Position numbers and translations under genes: made by a program. A stretch of 64,000 nucleotides of DNA, from the NCBI GenBank assembly GCA_949825025.1, contig OX463786.1, positions 21,005,085-21,069,084 on the forward strand. The letters are read 5' to 3'. Shown piece by piece: positions 46,731-58,143 of the stretch; the first letter of the stretch is position 1; every line of letters begins with the position of its first letter. The notes under the pieces were generated by a model, which saw only the letters and a list, made by a program, of their open reading frames with translations, made no database searches and was not told where the DNA came from. Origin of the DNA: Siphlonurus alternatus. Lineage: Eukaryota; Arthropoda; Insecta; Ephemeroptera; Siphlonuridae.

Positions 46731-47339
46731 TAGATATTAATATTATGTTTTATGATTTTGTAAACCAAAAACATACAAAATTAAACATAAATTATTAAAA
46801 TAAATCCATAAATATTGAGAAAGAAATACCTAAATATTGTGATTGAAAACAAAAAGAGCCATAAAAAAAAAGAGAAATGTGGAAAAAAGATTGCCGTTAC
46901 GTCAGCCGATCCTAAAAGAGGTAGAAATAAATGTTTAAAAAAAGAAAAAGTTACAAAGTTGCAAATTAAAATAAAAATTTAATCAAACTTTTTTCTAGAC
47001 TTGTAAAATAAATATGAAAATTGAATTTATAATGAAACTAAAAGGTATATATCTAATTTGTTTTAAAAAAATAGTAATATAATTTTTTATTGCAATTACT
47101 CTTTTTATCATTAAGTTTCTTGACAGGATTTTTATATTTAATATAAGAAAATATCTATTGATGTGTTGAATTGTATGTTTGTTATTAAAAGAAAAGGCTA
47201 CCGTGATATAAAAGGAATTGAGATTCTAATATGTAAGGGCCTTTCTGAACTTTATAATTTTTTTTTTTTTTTACTTCGGAATCAACTGCAGAAATATTTT
47301 ATATATAAATTTAATTTATAAATAAATTATAAACTTCAA
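46731..47339. other. AT-rich, nothing identified
   Basis: A T17 run at about 47258. No gene. Confidence 0.5.
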
Positions 47340-47807
47340 AATTAGGTTGCTGCATACCATTTTTTTAGTAGTTCAATTGAAAGAGGAGGTTGAGAAATGC
47401 ACCTGTGAATTTTATGCGATTTTTTTTAGCACTGCATCATACCTAAAATAGAGATGAAAAGAGGTCACGTGACCTGGAGGCTTTGTCCGCAACGCCTATG
47501 ACGTCATTACATTCTTTGGTTCAAGTATATAATGCTTGTAAACAACCACGTTGCTATGGAAACAAATAATAATTTTTAATAAACAAGCAACAATGCAATA
47601 ATTGTTTACATGTGTTATATAGATAAACCAAAGAATGTAATGACGTCATAGGCGTTGCGGAAGGCGCCTCCAGGTCACGTGACCTCTTATCATCTCCATT
47701 TTAGGTATGATGCCGTACTAAAAAAAATCGCATAAAATTCACAGGTGCATTTCTCAACCTCCTCTTTCGATTGACCTACTAAAAAAATGGCATGCAGCAA
47801 CCTAATT
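47340..47807. mobile_element. PAL-B palindromic element, copy 2
   Basis: Ends AATTAGGTTGCTGCA and TGCAGCAACCTAATT. GGTCACGTGACC is intact in both arms (about 47464 and 47674), as is TGACGTCA (about 47499 and 47641). The centre has AACCACGTTGCTATGGAAAC and AATAAACAAGCAACAATGC. It is the best-preserved PAL-B here. Confidence 0.88.
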
Positions 47808-47837
47808 ACTTAGTGTCAAATTTTCATTTTTTGCTTC

Positions 47838-47895
47838 ACCTGAACCCTGTTTTAGAGTACTGGTCACAAGTGACTGAATTTAACTCACTGGAATA
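47838..47895 (+). repeat. Dispersed repeat fragment
   Basis: CCTGAACCCTGTTTTAGAGT and TGGTCACAAGTGACTGAATT are related to 48705-48768 and 29815-29885. Confidence 0.5.
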
Positions 47896-48182
47896 TTTAT
47901 ATTCTGCGAACTGAGTGCCCTGAAATTTCTGTGTAGAAAGTTCTTACTTGAAAATGGTAATATTATTTGCTAAAATCACATAATATATATTGTAATTATT
48001 AATTTTATACTAGTTAATTAAGAACACAATGAAGAAAATAAAAAATAATATTTTATTAAATTATTTTTACTAACTTAATTTCTTTTTAAATAAAGTTTAG
48101 TTTGTGTAAATTGTTATACCTTTTGCTATTTTTGCATCTTCTAGAATGTATATTTTCAACTTTGCATAAATCTCATCAATAT

Positions 48183-48620
<438 letters not shown>

Positions 48621-48624
48621 CCAG

Positions 48625-48770
48625 TTTTTTTTTTTTTTTTTTTGTTTTTTGTTTTTTGTTTTTTGTTTTTGTTTTTTTGTTTTTTTTGCCTTTTTGCTTA
48701 AACTGAACCATGTTGTAAGTGACTGCACAAGTGACTGAATCTAACATCCCGGCTCTTCGTGGACTCAACC
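48625..48770 (-). mobile_element. Retroelement 3' end with A-rich tail (minus strand)
   Basis: T-rich tract at 48625-48690, an A-tail on the minus strand with (GTTTTTT)n character. It is followed by CTTAAACTGAACCATGTTGT, GACTGCACAAGTGACTGAAT and CTCTTCGTGGACTC. The same body lies at 29815-29885 and partly at 47838. A SINE-like or LINE 3' end is likely; the family is unknown. Confidence 0.5.
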
Positions 48771-48807
48771 TGTATTATACTACAGATATAGCTGTTGAAT
48801 ACATATT

Positions 48808-48945
48808 GGGTGCAATTCACGAAGAAGTTAGCCAGGTTTCTAACTACTTTTAGCTTAAACACGTTTAAATATACCTGTTTTACGTGTTAAACCGCCTAGT
48901 TAAATGTGGTTAGAAACCTGGCTAATTGCTTTGTGAATCGCGTCC
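48808..48945. mobile_element. HP-C hairpin element, copy 4
   Basis: GGGTGCAATTCACGAAGAAG to TTTGTGAATCGCGTCC, with TTAGCCAGGTTTCTAAC and TTAAACCGCCTAGTTAAATG inside. One arm has lost part of the inner repeat. Confidence 0.8.
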
Positions 48946-49066
48946 AAACATATATTAAAATCACACTATATTTTTATTAGTATATTTAATAGTATGGCAT
49001 TTTTGGATTATTAAACTAAAAAATATTTATTGTGTGTCACATATTTAAAATGTAAGCAGAACTTAC

Positions 49067-49112
49067 TGTTTGAGCTTTATTTGTTGGTGCTAGCTGAAGA
49101 GACACTTACCTG
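49067..49112 (-). promoter_or_regulatory. Recursive-splice-like site with a 43-nt exon
   Basis: On the minus strand TTTTATTTATTTTGTTTCAG (ending at 49110) is followed directly by GTAAGTGTC. This is a fused 3'/5' splice site of the kind used as a recursive splice point in long insect introns. A second donor GTAAGTTC begins at 49066, so the span 49067-49109 could act as an RS-exon. All three frames of that 43-nt span contain stops, which fits a non-coding or cryptic exon. No host gene is known in the window; evidence is motif only. Confidence 0.35.
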
Positions 49113-49297
49113 AAACAAAATAAATAAAATTGTTAATTAATTAACATGTTATCAATTGAATTAATAATTAATCAATTATTAATTAATATTATACATCAAT
49201 TTGCATCATGCAGTATTTATAAGGATATTATAAAAACGACAAAAAATACATAACATATTGTCAACAGATTATTACTTTTTTGAAAAAAAAAATACCT

Positions 49298-49453
49298 AAA
49301 CGCCTATTGACACCTCCAGGGGACGGGGCCGCACTTTCAATAATTGTCTAAAAATAGTTCCGGGTCTCAAAAAAATCTGGAAAAATGCAGATTAGCATAG
49401 TTCAGTACCCTTTATTCATTTCTGCAATAAAAAATTTTCATGTAAGTTGTCCA
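49298..49453. mobile_element. PAL-A-related element, one arm only
   Basis: The right half of the TGGACAAC subfamily: TATTGACACCTCCAGGGGAC, GTTCCGGGTCTCAAAAAAAT, TTCATTTCTGCAATAAAAAA and TTTCATGTAAGTTGTCCA. The left arm is absent. Confidence 0.75.
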
Positions 49454-49868
49454 TTGTCAGATACAACTTAATTTTGTAACATTTGCTGCAATTATGAATT
49501 TGAAATATAAATTGGAGTTCTGGTAATTTTCTTTAAATTTTTTAAGTAGTGAAATTTCATTTTTGAGACAAAATTTAGCTCATATAAATGAACTCCCTTT
49601 CTCTTTCCACATTATTTCAATATATAATTAATACTTCATTTAAACAATACGTACTATTTTATTTTCATTCAAACCAAATTCCAGCAAAATTCTACATCTT
49701 TCCCCAACACATCGGAAATATAAGATGAGTGCAACTCTTAAGTTAACAGATAACATAATTATTATTTATTTAATATTGGTATAAATACATAATTCAATAC
49801 AATTAAAAATACTATACAAAATAAATTATAAAATAATGTATAAATAATATTTAAATAAAATAAATATT
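49454..49868. other. AT-rich, nothing identified
   Basis: No structure seen before HP-C copy 5. Confidence 0.55.
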
Positions 49869-50021
49869 GGGTGCGATTCACGAAGCAGTTAGCCAGGTTT
49901 CTAACCACGTTTAGCTTAACCACGTTTAACTATACCTGTTTTACGTGTTAAACAGATATAGTTAAACGTGGTTAAGCTAAACTTGGTTAGAAACCTGGCT
50001 AACTGCTTCGTGAATCACGTC
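49869..50021. mobile_element. HP-C hairpin element, copy 5
   Basis: GGGTGCGATTCACGAAGCAG to GCTTCGTGAATCACGTC. The inner arms TTAGCTTAACCACGTTTAAC pair almost perfectly. Confidence 0.85.
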
Positions 50022-50310
50022 AAATATATTTTATTTTGCACTATTTTATTTTATAATTATGTATTTTAAATTTCATCTAAATTTGTTTATTACAACATGA
50101 AAATAAACTTTTTAATGATTTGAAGAAGGATAATGTAATATTGTAAGAGGTTGTTTTATAATGTAACTTGATTATACAGTTAAAGTGCTACAAGATTTCT
50201 ATCGGAAGTAACCTATTCTGGTCATTCTGTAAAGATTAACATATCTAACATAGATTAACTTTGATGCAAGTTAAAATTTTCTATGTATTAGGTTGCAATT
50301 TTAAAGCATG

Positions 50311-50465
50311 GGGGCGCGATTCACGAAGCAGTTAGCCAGGTTTCTAACCATGTTTAGCTTAACCATGTTTAACTATAGGTGGTTTAACACGTAAAACAGG
50401 TATAGTTAAACGTGGTTAAACTAAACTTGGTTAAAACCCTGGCTAACTGCTTCGTGAATCGCGCC
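50311..50465. mobile_element. HP-C hairpin element, copy 6
   Basis: GGGCGCGATTCACGAAGCAG to CTTCGTGAATCGCGCC, with exactly complementary ends. It lies only about 290 bp from copy 5. Its short centre (TATAGGTGGTTTAACACG) is in the inverse orientation to copy 1. Confidence 0.85.
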
Positions 50466-50756
50466 TAAATTGTAAAGCTGTATAACTAAAACTAACTGTA
50501 TATATTTTTTTATTTATAAAACTGTATATTATGAAACAAGAAACTTTATGCATTATCACTCACTTAACTATTATAATTTAAATCACTTAAAATTTAAATC
50601 TACTTTAGAAGTTTATTACACAAGACTTTTTTTTTATCGAAAAACTTATGAAAGTTTGAAGTGAAAAACTACTATCAAGTGTTAAAAAATTCATTAGTAT
50701 GAAAATCAATTACGTAAAACTGTAGTAAAGGTATTTTTTATGGAGATAAATAGGTC

Positions 50757-50850
50757 AATTCATGGATAGATAACTGAAGTCAAGCTTAATCAAGTGTGGT
50801 TATTATTTGGATTGGTGACCATTTCTTTCAATTAAAAGTTTCATCACGAG
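50757..50850 (+). mobile_element. 5S-headed SINE, old 5' fragment
   Basis: TAACTGAAGTCAAGC, TCAAGTGTGGTTATTATTTG and GATTGGTGACCATTTC parallel the 5S head. No 3' block. Confidence 0.55.
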
Positions 50851-50904
50851 TATAAATTTTGAATTTTTTTCACATAAAGAACATTACTTCATTTTAAAAA
50901 TATA

Positions 50905-51362
50905 ATGGACAATTTGCATCAACTTTTTTTAGTAGCTCAATTGAAAGAGGAGGTCGAAAAATACACCTGTGAATTTTATGAGATTTTTATTCTTACTACA
51001 TCATTGCTAAAATAGGGATGTAAAGAGGTCACGTGACTTGGAGGCGTCGCCTGTGTCACCAATGACGTCATTGAACTGTCTGGTCAAGCAAACGATCGTC
51101 TATATAACGCTTGTAAATAATAAATTAATTGTTGCTTGTTTCCATAGCAACGTGGTTATTTACAAGCGTTATAAAGTCGATCGTTTCTTTGACCGAGCAG
51201 TTCAATGACGTCATAGGCGACACGGGCGCCGGCTCCAGGTCACGTGACCTCTCTTTTAGCCATGATGCAGTACGAATAAAAATCGCATAAAATTCACAGG
51301 TGTATTTTTCGACCTCCTCTTTCGATTGAGCTACTAAAAAAAGTTGATACAAATTGTCCATT
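50905..51362. mobile_element. PAL-B palindromic element, copy 3 (TGGACAA ends)
   Basis: The PAL-B arms are preserved (ACACCTGTGAATTTTATGAG, AGGTCACGTGACCTCT, TGACGTCA twice). The termini are TGGACAATTTGCATCAACTT and AAGTTGATACAAATTGTCCA, like the PAL-A-related TGGACAAC subfamily and not like PAL-B copies 1 and 2. The centre has CGATCGTCTATATAACG. The 78-codon minus frame is an artefact. Confidence 0.85.
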
Positions 51363-51685
51363 GCTTTGAAAATTTAATGAATTAAAATTTAACTGCATGC
51401 ATTTACGCTTAATTAAATGGGATACAGATCGAGAGGAGAAATATAATTATTATAACACATACTTATTACATCTAGGGTATTGGAAAGTAAATTATACTGA
51501 CAGCATGTGAATTAAATTGTAAAGTATTATGAATTTAATTGTTTGTATTTTGCAATAATTGTGCATTAAAAGCAAGCAAAATAGTTATCAATTAACGAAA
51601 TAGGAATAATTTTTTAAAAATATTTCTCATTATAAAAAAGCAGTTTTTTTTTAAAATAGGGATTAATAATACAAATTTTATTCTA
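51363..51685. other. AT-rich, nothing identified
   Basis: No structure seen before the PAL-J cluster. Confidence 0.55.
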
Positions 51686-52470
51686 AAGCCTATAATATAT
51701 TACACGATACAATTTTTCTGATTGTTGTATACAATTTTTTCTTACAAGAAAAGTTAATCTCCATTTGTTTGTATGGAGAGGAAATTTTCTTGCAACGAAA
51801 AATTGTATACAATAATCAGAAAAATTGTATCGTGTAATATAGGCTTAAAATATTACATGAGCGTAACATATTGTCTTCCAAGCCTGTATATATTACACGA
51901 TACAATTTTGCTAACAATTGTGTCTTAAGCCGGTATAAAAGCCGGTATTACAAGAAACAATTTTTCTGATTATTGTATACAATTTTTCCTTACAAGAAAA
52001 CTTAATCTCCATTTGTTTGTATGGAGAGGAAATTTTCTTGCAAGGAAAAATTGTATGCAATAATCAGAAAAATTGTATCATGTAATAAATAAAATTTTAC
52101 ATTATACAATTTTTCCTTGCAAGAAAATTTCATGTCCATACAAATAAATGGAGTTGTAGTTTCCTTGTGGAAAAATTGTATGTAAAATTGTATCGTGTAA
52201 TACAGGCTTTAAAGCCTGTATTACACGATACAATTTTACATACAATTTTTCCTTACAAGAAAATTTCATCTCCATACAAACAAATGGAGTTCAAGTTTTC
52301 TTGTAAGGAAAAATTGTATGCAATAATTAGAAAAATTGTATCGTGTAATTCCGGCTTAATATCGGCTTTACAAAAAAATTTCATCTCCATATAAACAAAT
52401 GGAGTTGAAGTTTTCTTGTAAAGAAAAATTGTATACAATAATTAGAAAAATTGTATCGTGTAATACCGTT
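51686..52470. repeat. Cluster of at least five PAL-J palindromes
   Basis: Units at about 51686-51846, 51881-51933 (truncated), 51947-52090, 52090-52208, 52209-52360 and 52365-52470 (left arm shortened). The unit runs TATTACACGATACAATTTTT, CTGATTATTGTATACAATTT, CTTACAAGAAAACTTAATCT, CCATTTGTTTGTATGGAG and then the complement back to CGTGTAATACAGGC. Each unit is itself a palindrome of about 145 bp. Neighbours meet at AATACAGGCTTTAAAGCCTG, itself a palindrome. Four frames of 60-75 codons here are artefacts. Confidence 0.85.
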
Positions 52471-53125
<655 letters not shown>

Positions 53126-53366
53126 TTTCTTTGACTAATACCTAAGCTCTTTGCAAATCTTTCCAAGCATAAATTTGTAACTGCACATAACACAAAACTT
53201 ATGTTCAACTAAAAAATTATATATCTGTAACTTGTAATCTTGAGTCATGAAATTTGAAAGTTCCGTGAAATTTAAAGAGCTGATGCTTTAATGAGAAATG
53301 TAATAATTTCCCTTTCTTCGAAGTATGCAATTTTAAATTTTTATTATAATTTGTTTAAGTCACATA

Positions 53367-53511
53367 ATGGACAACCTGCATGAATTTTTTTATTGCAGAA
53401 ATGGATAGAGGGTGTAAAGTTATGCTACTTTTATTTTTTTTCAGACTTTTTAGGGATTGGGAAATATTTTTAAAAAAATATTGAAAGTCAAATTTGAGGT
53501 CGATACTCCAT
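53367..53511. mobile_element. PAL-A-related deletion derivative with mixed ends
   Basis: The left end is TGGACAACCTGCATGAA (TGGACAAC subfamily). The right end is GAGGTCGATACTCCA (GAGTATTG subfamily). Between them TTGCAGAAATGGATAGAGGG and GGGAAATATTTTTAAAAAAA remain from the left arm only, about 145 bp. The ends do not match each other. Confidence 0.7.
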
Positions 53512-54080
53512 TTAATAAAAACAGTAAACACAATAAACTAAATTAATTTTAACTAAAAATTTTAACCATTTTAACATTGAAAAAAAAAATACTAATAACA
53601 GAACATTTTTTAATTTAAAAAATATTAAAAACCTAAAAAGTTAGTTAAGCAAAATAATGAAAATGTAAGAAAAAAATATCAGGGAATAAAATATTAAAAT
53701 TCCATAAAAAAAAAGTTGTACAATGTTTTAATACGTAGAATTAAACGAGCATACGTAAGAGCATGGTGTTACGTCATAATCACACTAAGACGTTACATTT
53801 TACAACTGTGTGCTGGAAAAGTTGCTTCTAACAGAGTCAAGAAGCGTCGGCGCCTTGCATAGCTAAATTTAGAATAGCAAGCAAATGAACCAAGTTGTAA
53901 ACAAACTCAACAGCGAGTTTGCCACCAGCACATAAGCCGCAGTATTCTCAAATTATTGAAATTTTGTGTCATACTAGTTTCTTCCTTACAGCATTATTGT
54001 AAATATTTTTTGTTACAGAAATTTCAATTCATGGAAATCACTTTTTTTGTGAGGTTAATGTCACTGTGATATGGCTGCAT
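53512..54080. other. No feature identified
   Basis: 53755-53960 is GC-richer (ACAGAGTCAAGAAGCGTCGG) but unmatched and closed in frame. Confidence 0.45.
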
Positions 54081-54166
54081 GCCCGAGTTAAATTTCATCT
54101 TTTATTCTCTTTTCTCGTCTAATTTCCTCCTATTTTGCACCATTTTAGAGGAAAAAAAGAGGAGCT
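54081..54166 (-). mobile_element. MITE-D fragment
   Basis: CCCGAGTTAAATTTCATC, TCTCGTCTAATTTCCTCC and TTTTGCACCATTTTAGAGG: the family's right third. Confidence 0.7.
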
Positions 54167-54224
54167 CTTCATGAATCCGATTTAGTAATGCTTAGGATTT
54201 TATTGGTCCTTTCCAAACTAAGAA

Positions 54225-54340
54225 AACCATGGTCCATAACAATCCTTGCAGTGACTGAGGGAACCATGGAAACCTCAATCAGGATGGTCGGTAATTGATG
54301 TCAAAAATCACTTCCCGGATGCACGAGTGGATGTTCTTTT
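54225..54340 (-). mobile_element. SINE 3'-block fragment
   Basis: GACTGAGGGAACCATGGAAA and CCTCAATCAGGATGGTCGG are the complement of the SINE 3' block. The copy has neither a 5S head nor a clear tail. Confidence 0.5.
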
Positions 54341-54360
54341 CAGATTGTATAACAAGAGTT

Positions 54361-54400
54361 GTTGTCACCAGTCTTAGGAGATGGTGAATCACTCTGAAAA
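54361..54400 (-). repeat. Dispersed repeat fragment
   Basis: TTGTCACCAGTCTTAGGAGA then TGGTGAATCACTCTG; complement of about 1504-1534. Confidence 0.55.
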
Positions 54401-54815
54401 TTATAGTAAACCTTCCTTACATTATAACATAAATTTTCAGCAAAAAAAAAAAAAAATGAAGCCAAAGTTAGTCTAGTTTTTTAGATATTCAGGATATAAA
54501 TAATGAGAATATCATTGGAAATCTGGGGGCCATTTTCAAATCAAGTCAAATCAGCATCTTTTTTAACTAACAAAATTAATATCTCAAAAACTGGACTGAA
54601 TATTTACTTTTTTTACTTCAGAAAGTGAACATTCATTTTGTTATCTATGTTTTGATCTGAATTTTAAAATAATTATTTGTCAAAATAACATTCATATGAA
54701 TGGAAAATGATTGCATGGGGTTGAGAAAAATGCCTGATTTTTTATTTTTCCACAACAAATTATTTCTATCAATCTTAAATTATGAATATGAAGTATAGAT
54801 AAAAATAATCGTTAA
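54401..54815. other. AT-rich, nothing identified
   Basis: An A15 run at about 54443-54457; otherwise unremarkable. Confidence 0.5.
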
Positions 54816-55124
54816 CGATTGACCTCAGTTGAAACCGGAAGTAGGAAATCCCCGTCGAACGGAATCGAATGAAATAAATTTTAAAAAATCGAGGATGCTC
54901 TAAAACTTAATCGCTGACGGTTTAAGCAAATTCAAGGGGTCGGTTTTCTCACAACAGCTCCATTTCCGGTTTCCGTCCATAAGATCCATGTTAAACTTCT
55001 GCCTTAGTTTTCTTAAAACTGGTTGAACAGATCCACTTCAAAAAAATTAAGTAACCTTATTGTGGCAAGTTTCATTAGAATCAAGGGGGCCGTTTCCGAG
55101 ATCCAAATCAACTGAGGTCAATCG
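54816..55124 (+). mobile_element. TTAA-M MITE, copy 1
   Basis: TTAA flanks (54812-54815, 55125-55128). Inverted ends CGATTGACCTCAGTTG and CAACTGAGGTCAATCG are exact. Subterminal GGAAACGGCC-type words and CCATTTCCGGTTTCCGTCC lie inside. 309 bp, no frame. Confidence 0.8.
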
Positions 55125-55763
55125 TTAAATCATTTTTGCTAATTTTTAAAATTTATTCCATGTACTATAAATTTACAGTTGTTAATTCCATTAGACGAAT
55201 TTCATTTTACAAATGAGATCTGAAATTTTTTAAACATTATATTAAAGAACACCATCATGATAATCTATAATGCGTTGCTTTTGTTTTATGTTTTATAGTA
55301 AAACGTGAACTAATCTTTTTCTCCTTTTATAAATTACGTAAAATTCTGCTAGAGAAAAATATTATATGAAAAAAAGTTACTTTTAGAGCTTTTTTTTTTA
55401 TATACACAATGTATAAAAAAAACTCTACTTTTAATTAATTTAATTTAAAACTTTTTCAAGCTGAAAGTAAAAAATATATATTTAGTAATATGCCTTATGA
55501 ATGGAAAATGCTCGTAAGTTTTATTAAAAAAAATGTAAAAAAAAAAATAGCCAGCCAAGTTATTTTGCTGTATGCTTTATTTAGAATGTATAAGAAATTT
55601 AAGGGTTTTAGTTGATAATTATGGAAATTAGGATATATTAAGAAATTTTATATATTATGCATTTTTTTTCTTTCTCACGCTGTTTTTTCTAATTACTTAA
55701 CTTATATATAACTTATAATTACTTAACTTAGTGTGAAATTTCAGTTGATTTATAAGAGATAAA
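55125..55763. other. AT-rich spacer between inverted TTAA-M copies
   Basis: About 640 bp with no further repeat seen. Confidence 0.5.
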
Positions 55764-56092
55764 GAATTGACCTCAGTTGATTGAGATCTCGGAATCCAAT
55801 CCCTTGAATTGAACAAGATTTGCAGAGAACTTAGAACTCCCTATCAGTAGGTGGTATGTAAATTTTTTGAAATGGATATGTCTTATCAGTTTTGAGAAAA
55901 CTCAGGTAGAAGTTTAACATTGGACTTATGGACGGAAACCGGAAATAGAGTTATTGTGAGGAAACCGCTGCCTTGAATCTGCTCAAACTATTAGTGATTA
56001 ATTTGTAGAGCATTCTCTAAAATTTAAAATTTATTTCATAATTCCTTCTGACAGAAATTTCCATTGACTCGCGTAGTAACTGAGGTCAATCC
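55764..56092 (-). mobile_element. TTAA-M MITE, copy 2
   Basis: AATTGACCTCAGTTGATT to ACTGAGGTCAAT, followed by CC and then TTAA at 56093-56096. The interior shares AACATTGGACTTATGGACGG and AAACCGGAAATAGAG with the complement of copy 1, so the two copies are inverted relative to each other. The left TTAA has decayed. Confidence 0.7.
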
Positions 56093-56269
56093 TTAATAAA
56101 ATTATACATTGTAGCTGCAAAATTAATAAAAATTATTCATCCATACTATTTGTAATACTGTAAAGTATAACGTACTGTATACAAAGGTATATGGTAATGG
56201 CATAGGTATACACAATATACTGTATTTATTAGCTATAGGTATATGGGTAACTTTCAATTTTAAATATTT

Positions 56270-56502
56270 ATTTGTTTTTAATCAAACCCTATTGGGTACT
56301 TCTACTTACTAATTACATAATACTTTGAAACCCCGAACCCTCCGAAACCCTAACTTGAGCGTTTCGCGGGCTCTTCTGGAACGGGGGTGGCCACGGCCTT
56401 GTAATACAACCCGCCATTTGCCTGCGACTGAGGGAAACGTGGAAACCTCAGCCAGGATGGACGCTAAAGCTATTGTCAATGAACCGAAAGTGCAATGGTC
56501 CA
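56270..56502 (-). mobile_element. 5S-family SINE, 5'-truncated copy
   Basis: The complement of the complete SINE's second half: AATCAAACCCTATTGGGTAC at the 3' end, AGCGTTTCGCGGGCTCTTCT, GGCCACGGCC, CCTCAGCCAGGATGGACG, and CCGAAAGTGCAATGGTCC at the truncation. A T-rich tract at 56270-56280 is the A-tail. Close identity to the 27.77-kb copy shows that both are from a recently active subfamily. Confidence 0.85.
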
Positions 56503-57093
56503 AAAAAAATTATTGCATTATTAAAAAATTGTATTTAAGTTTTAAATGATGTTACAGTATTACAAAATCAAAATTTTCACATAAAATAATCTGAATGATA
56601 CTTATAAACAATAAATATAATATAAATTTTATAACACAAAAAAAAAAAATATATTTGTACAATTTTATTTTCAACATAAAAAATGCATTTTTACTTCTGA
56701 AAACTTTAAATTAAATCAACTATAGTGATGCCAAGGAATGTTTACTGATATTATCCATATGCATATCCTGCAGTAAGAAACGTGTACATGTTTGTGTATG
56801 TGTTTGATATTATATATGAGTCGGGCCAAACTAGTGACTCATACTTTTGGATAAAAATAGATGATGTTTTAAATAAAGTGAGCGGAAATATTAAATAACT
56901 ACAACATGATGCTAATGACAAATTTTTAAATATAATGTACGCTTAAATTATTACTATTTTAATTATCGTTATATAATAAGCCTTCAAAAGTAAGTACAGT
57001 AATTATACGTGCTAAAAATTTATTTGTATTTTAAATCAATTTTAAGGATGGAATGAAATGAAATAATTAGGCAGATACATATAAATAGAAAAT
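56503..57093. other. AT-rich, nothing identified
   Basis: No structure seen; an A12 run lies near 56638. Confidence 0.5.
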
Positions 57094-57467
57094 AATGGTT
57101 GCATTTTTTTATTTCATAATTAGAAAATTTACATAAAATTATGCTTTTTTGAATTTTTCAGATTTTTTGGAGTGCGGGAACTAATTTTAAAAAAATATTT
57201 AAATTATCTAAATTAGGGTGGTACAACCTAATGGGACAACCTTCACGTCATCAATAGCCAATCACAGAAACCATGACGTCATCAACAGCCAATCACAGCA
57301 CGACAAAATAACGTCACGGTTGTCCCATCAGGTGTACCACCCTAATTCAGATATTTTAAATATTTGTTTTTTAAATTAGTTCCCGCACTCCAAAAAATAT
57401 GAAAAAAAATCATAAAAGCATAATTTGAGGTATATTTTCTAATTATGAAATAAAAAAATGCAACCGT
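57094..57467. mobile_element. PAL-A-like palindrome with a different core
   Basis: Ends AATGGTTGCATTTTTTTAT and AAAAAAATGCAACCGTTAT. The outer arms include GGAGTGCGGGAACTAATTTT, cognate with PAL-A's GAGCCCGGGAACTATTTTT. The core (57214-57347) is another palindrome, with AATTAGGGTGGTACAACC and GGTGTACCACCCTAATT. It encloses CATGACGTCATCAACAGCC and two AGCCAATCACAG boxes. Confidence 0.75.
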
Positions 57468-57567
57468 TATTGTCTATTTGATGCTATTTTTTCCCCATCT
57501 CCGCATTCTTATCCCGTCAAGGCTGAGTCTTATCGAGGGGTGCTAGTTTGCACTGCAACCGACTTAA

Positions 57568-57933
57568 GGTAGAAATAATACAAATCAGCTGTTCGACGTA
57601 GTCTCCTTTGATTAACATGTAAACGTTAGCAAATTCACAAAATTTCTGGAAATTTTTTTGAGAGGCAGATTTTATTGCCACACAAAAAATTTCAAAATAA
57701 TTTAACAATCTATTTTTTTCTTTTTTTTTTTTTTTAATTTTCAGCATAGGGCTTTCCCATGGAGAGACAAACTAAAAAATCGGCTCTTTAAATGGTTTTG
57801 GAATTTTTTGTATGGCTTTTAGGCACTAAAATCTGCCTCTCAAAAAAATTTCAGAATTTTTTGTGAATTTGCTAAAGCTTACATGTTAATCAAAGGAGAC
57901 TACGTCGAACAGCTGATTCATATTATCTCTACC
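57568..57933. mobile_element. TTAA-F MITE, long copy
   Basis: TTAA flanks (57564-57567, 57934-57937). The ends GGTAGAAATAATACAAATCA and, from the right inward, GGTAGAGATAATATGAATCA continue as CAGCTGTTCGACGTAGTCTC and onward for about 110 bases of arm. The centre has a T17 run. 366 bp. Confidence 0.82.
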
Positions 57934-57954
57934 TTAATATATCAAATCCATGTA

Positions 57955-58030
57955 GACGAGGGGAACCATGGAAACCCCAAGTCAGGATGGTCGGTGTCAG
58001 AGTACGGTCTTAACACCTCCCGAATGTATG
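57955..58030 (-). mobile_element. SINE 3'-block fragment
   Basis: GGGGAACCATGGAAACCCCA and AGTCAGGATGGTCGG are the complement of the SINE 3' block. It lies between TTAA-F and HP-N. Confidence 0.45.
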
Positions 58031-58044
58031 AATCAATTCACAAT

Positions 58045-58143
58045 GTTTACATGACGGTGTTTAATGCGTATTCGTTTACGACGCCTCATAAGAATAACAT
58101 TATCCGTCGTCAACGAATACGTATTAAACACCGTCATGTAAAC
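58045..58143. mobile_element. HP-N hairpin, copy 1
   Basis: GTTTACATGACGGTGTTTAA, TGCGTATTCGTTTACGACG, a loop TCATAAGAATAACATTATCC, then the complementary arm. 99 bp, about 39-bp arms with one or two mismatches. CpG-rich (CGACG, CGTCG) against the AT-rich flanks. Confidence 0.8.
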
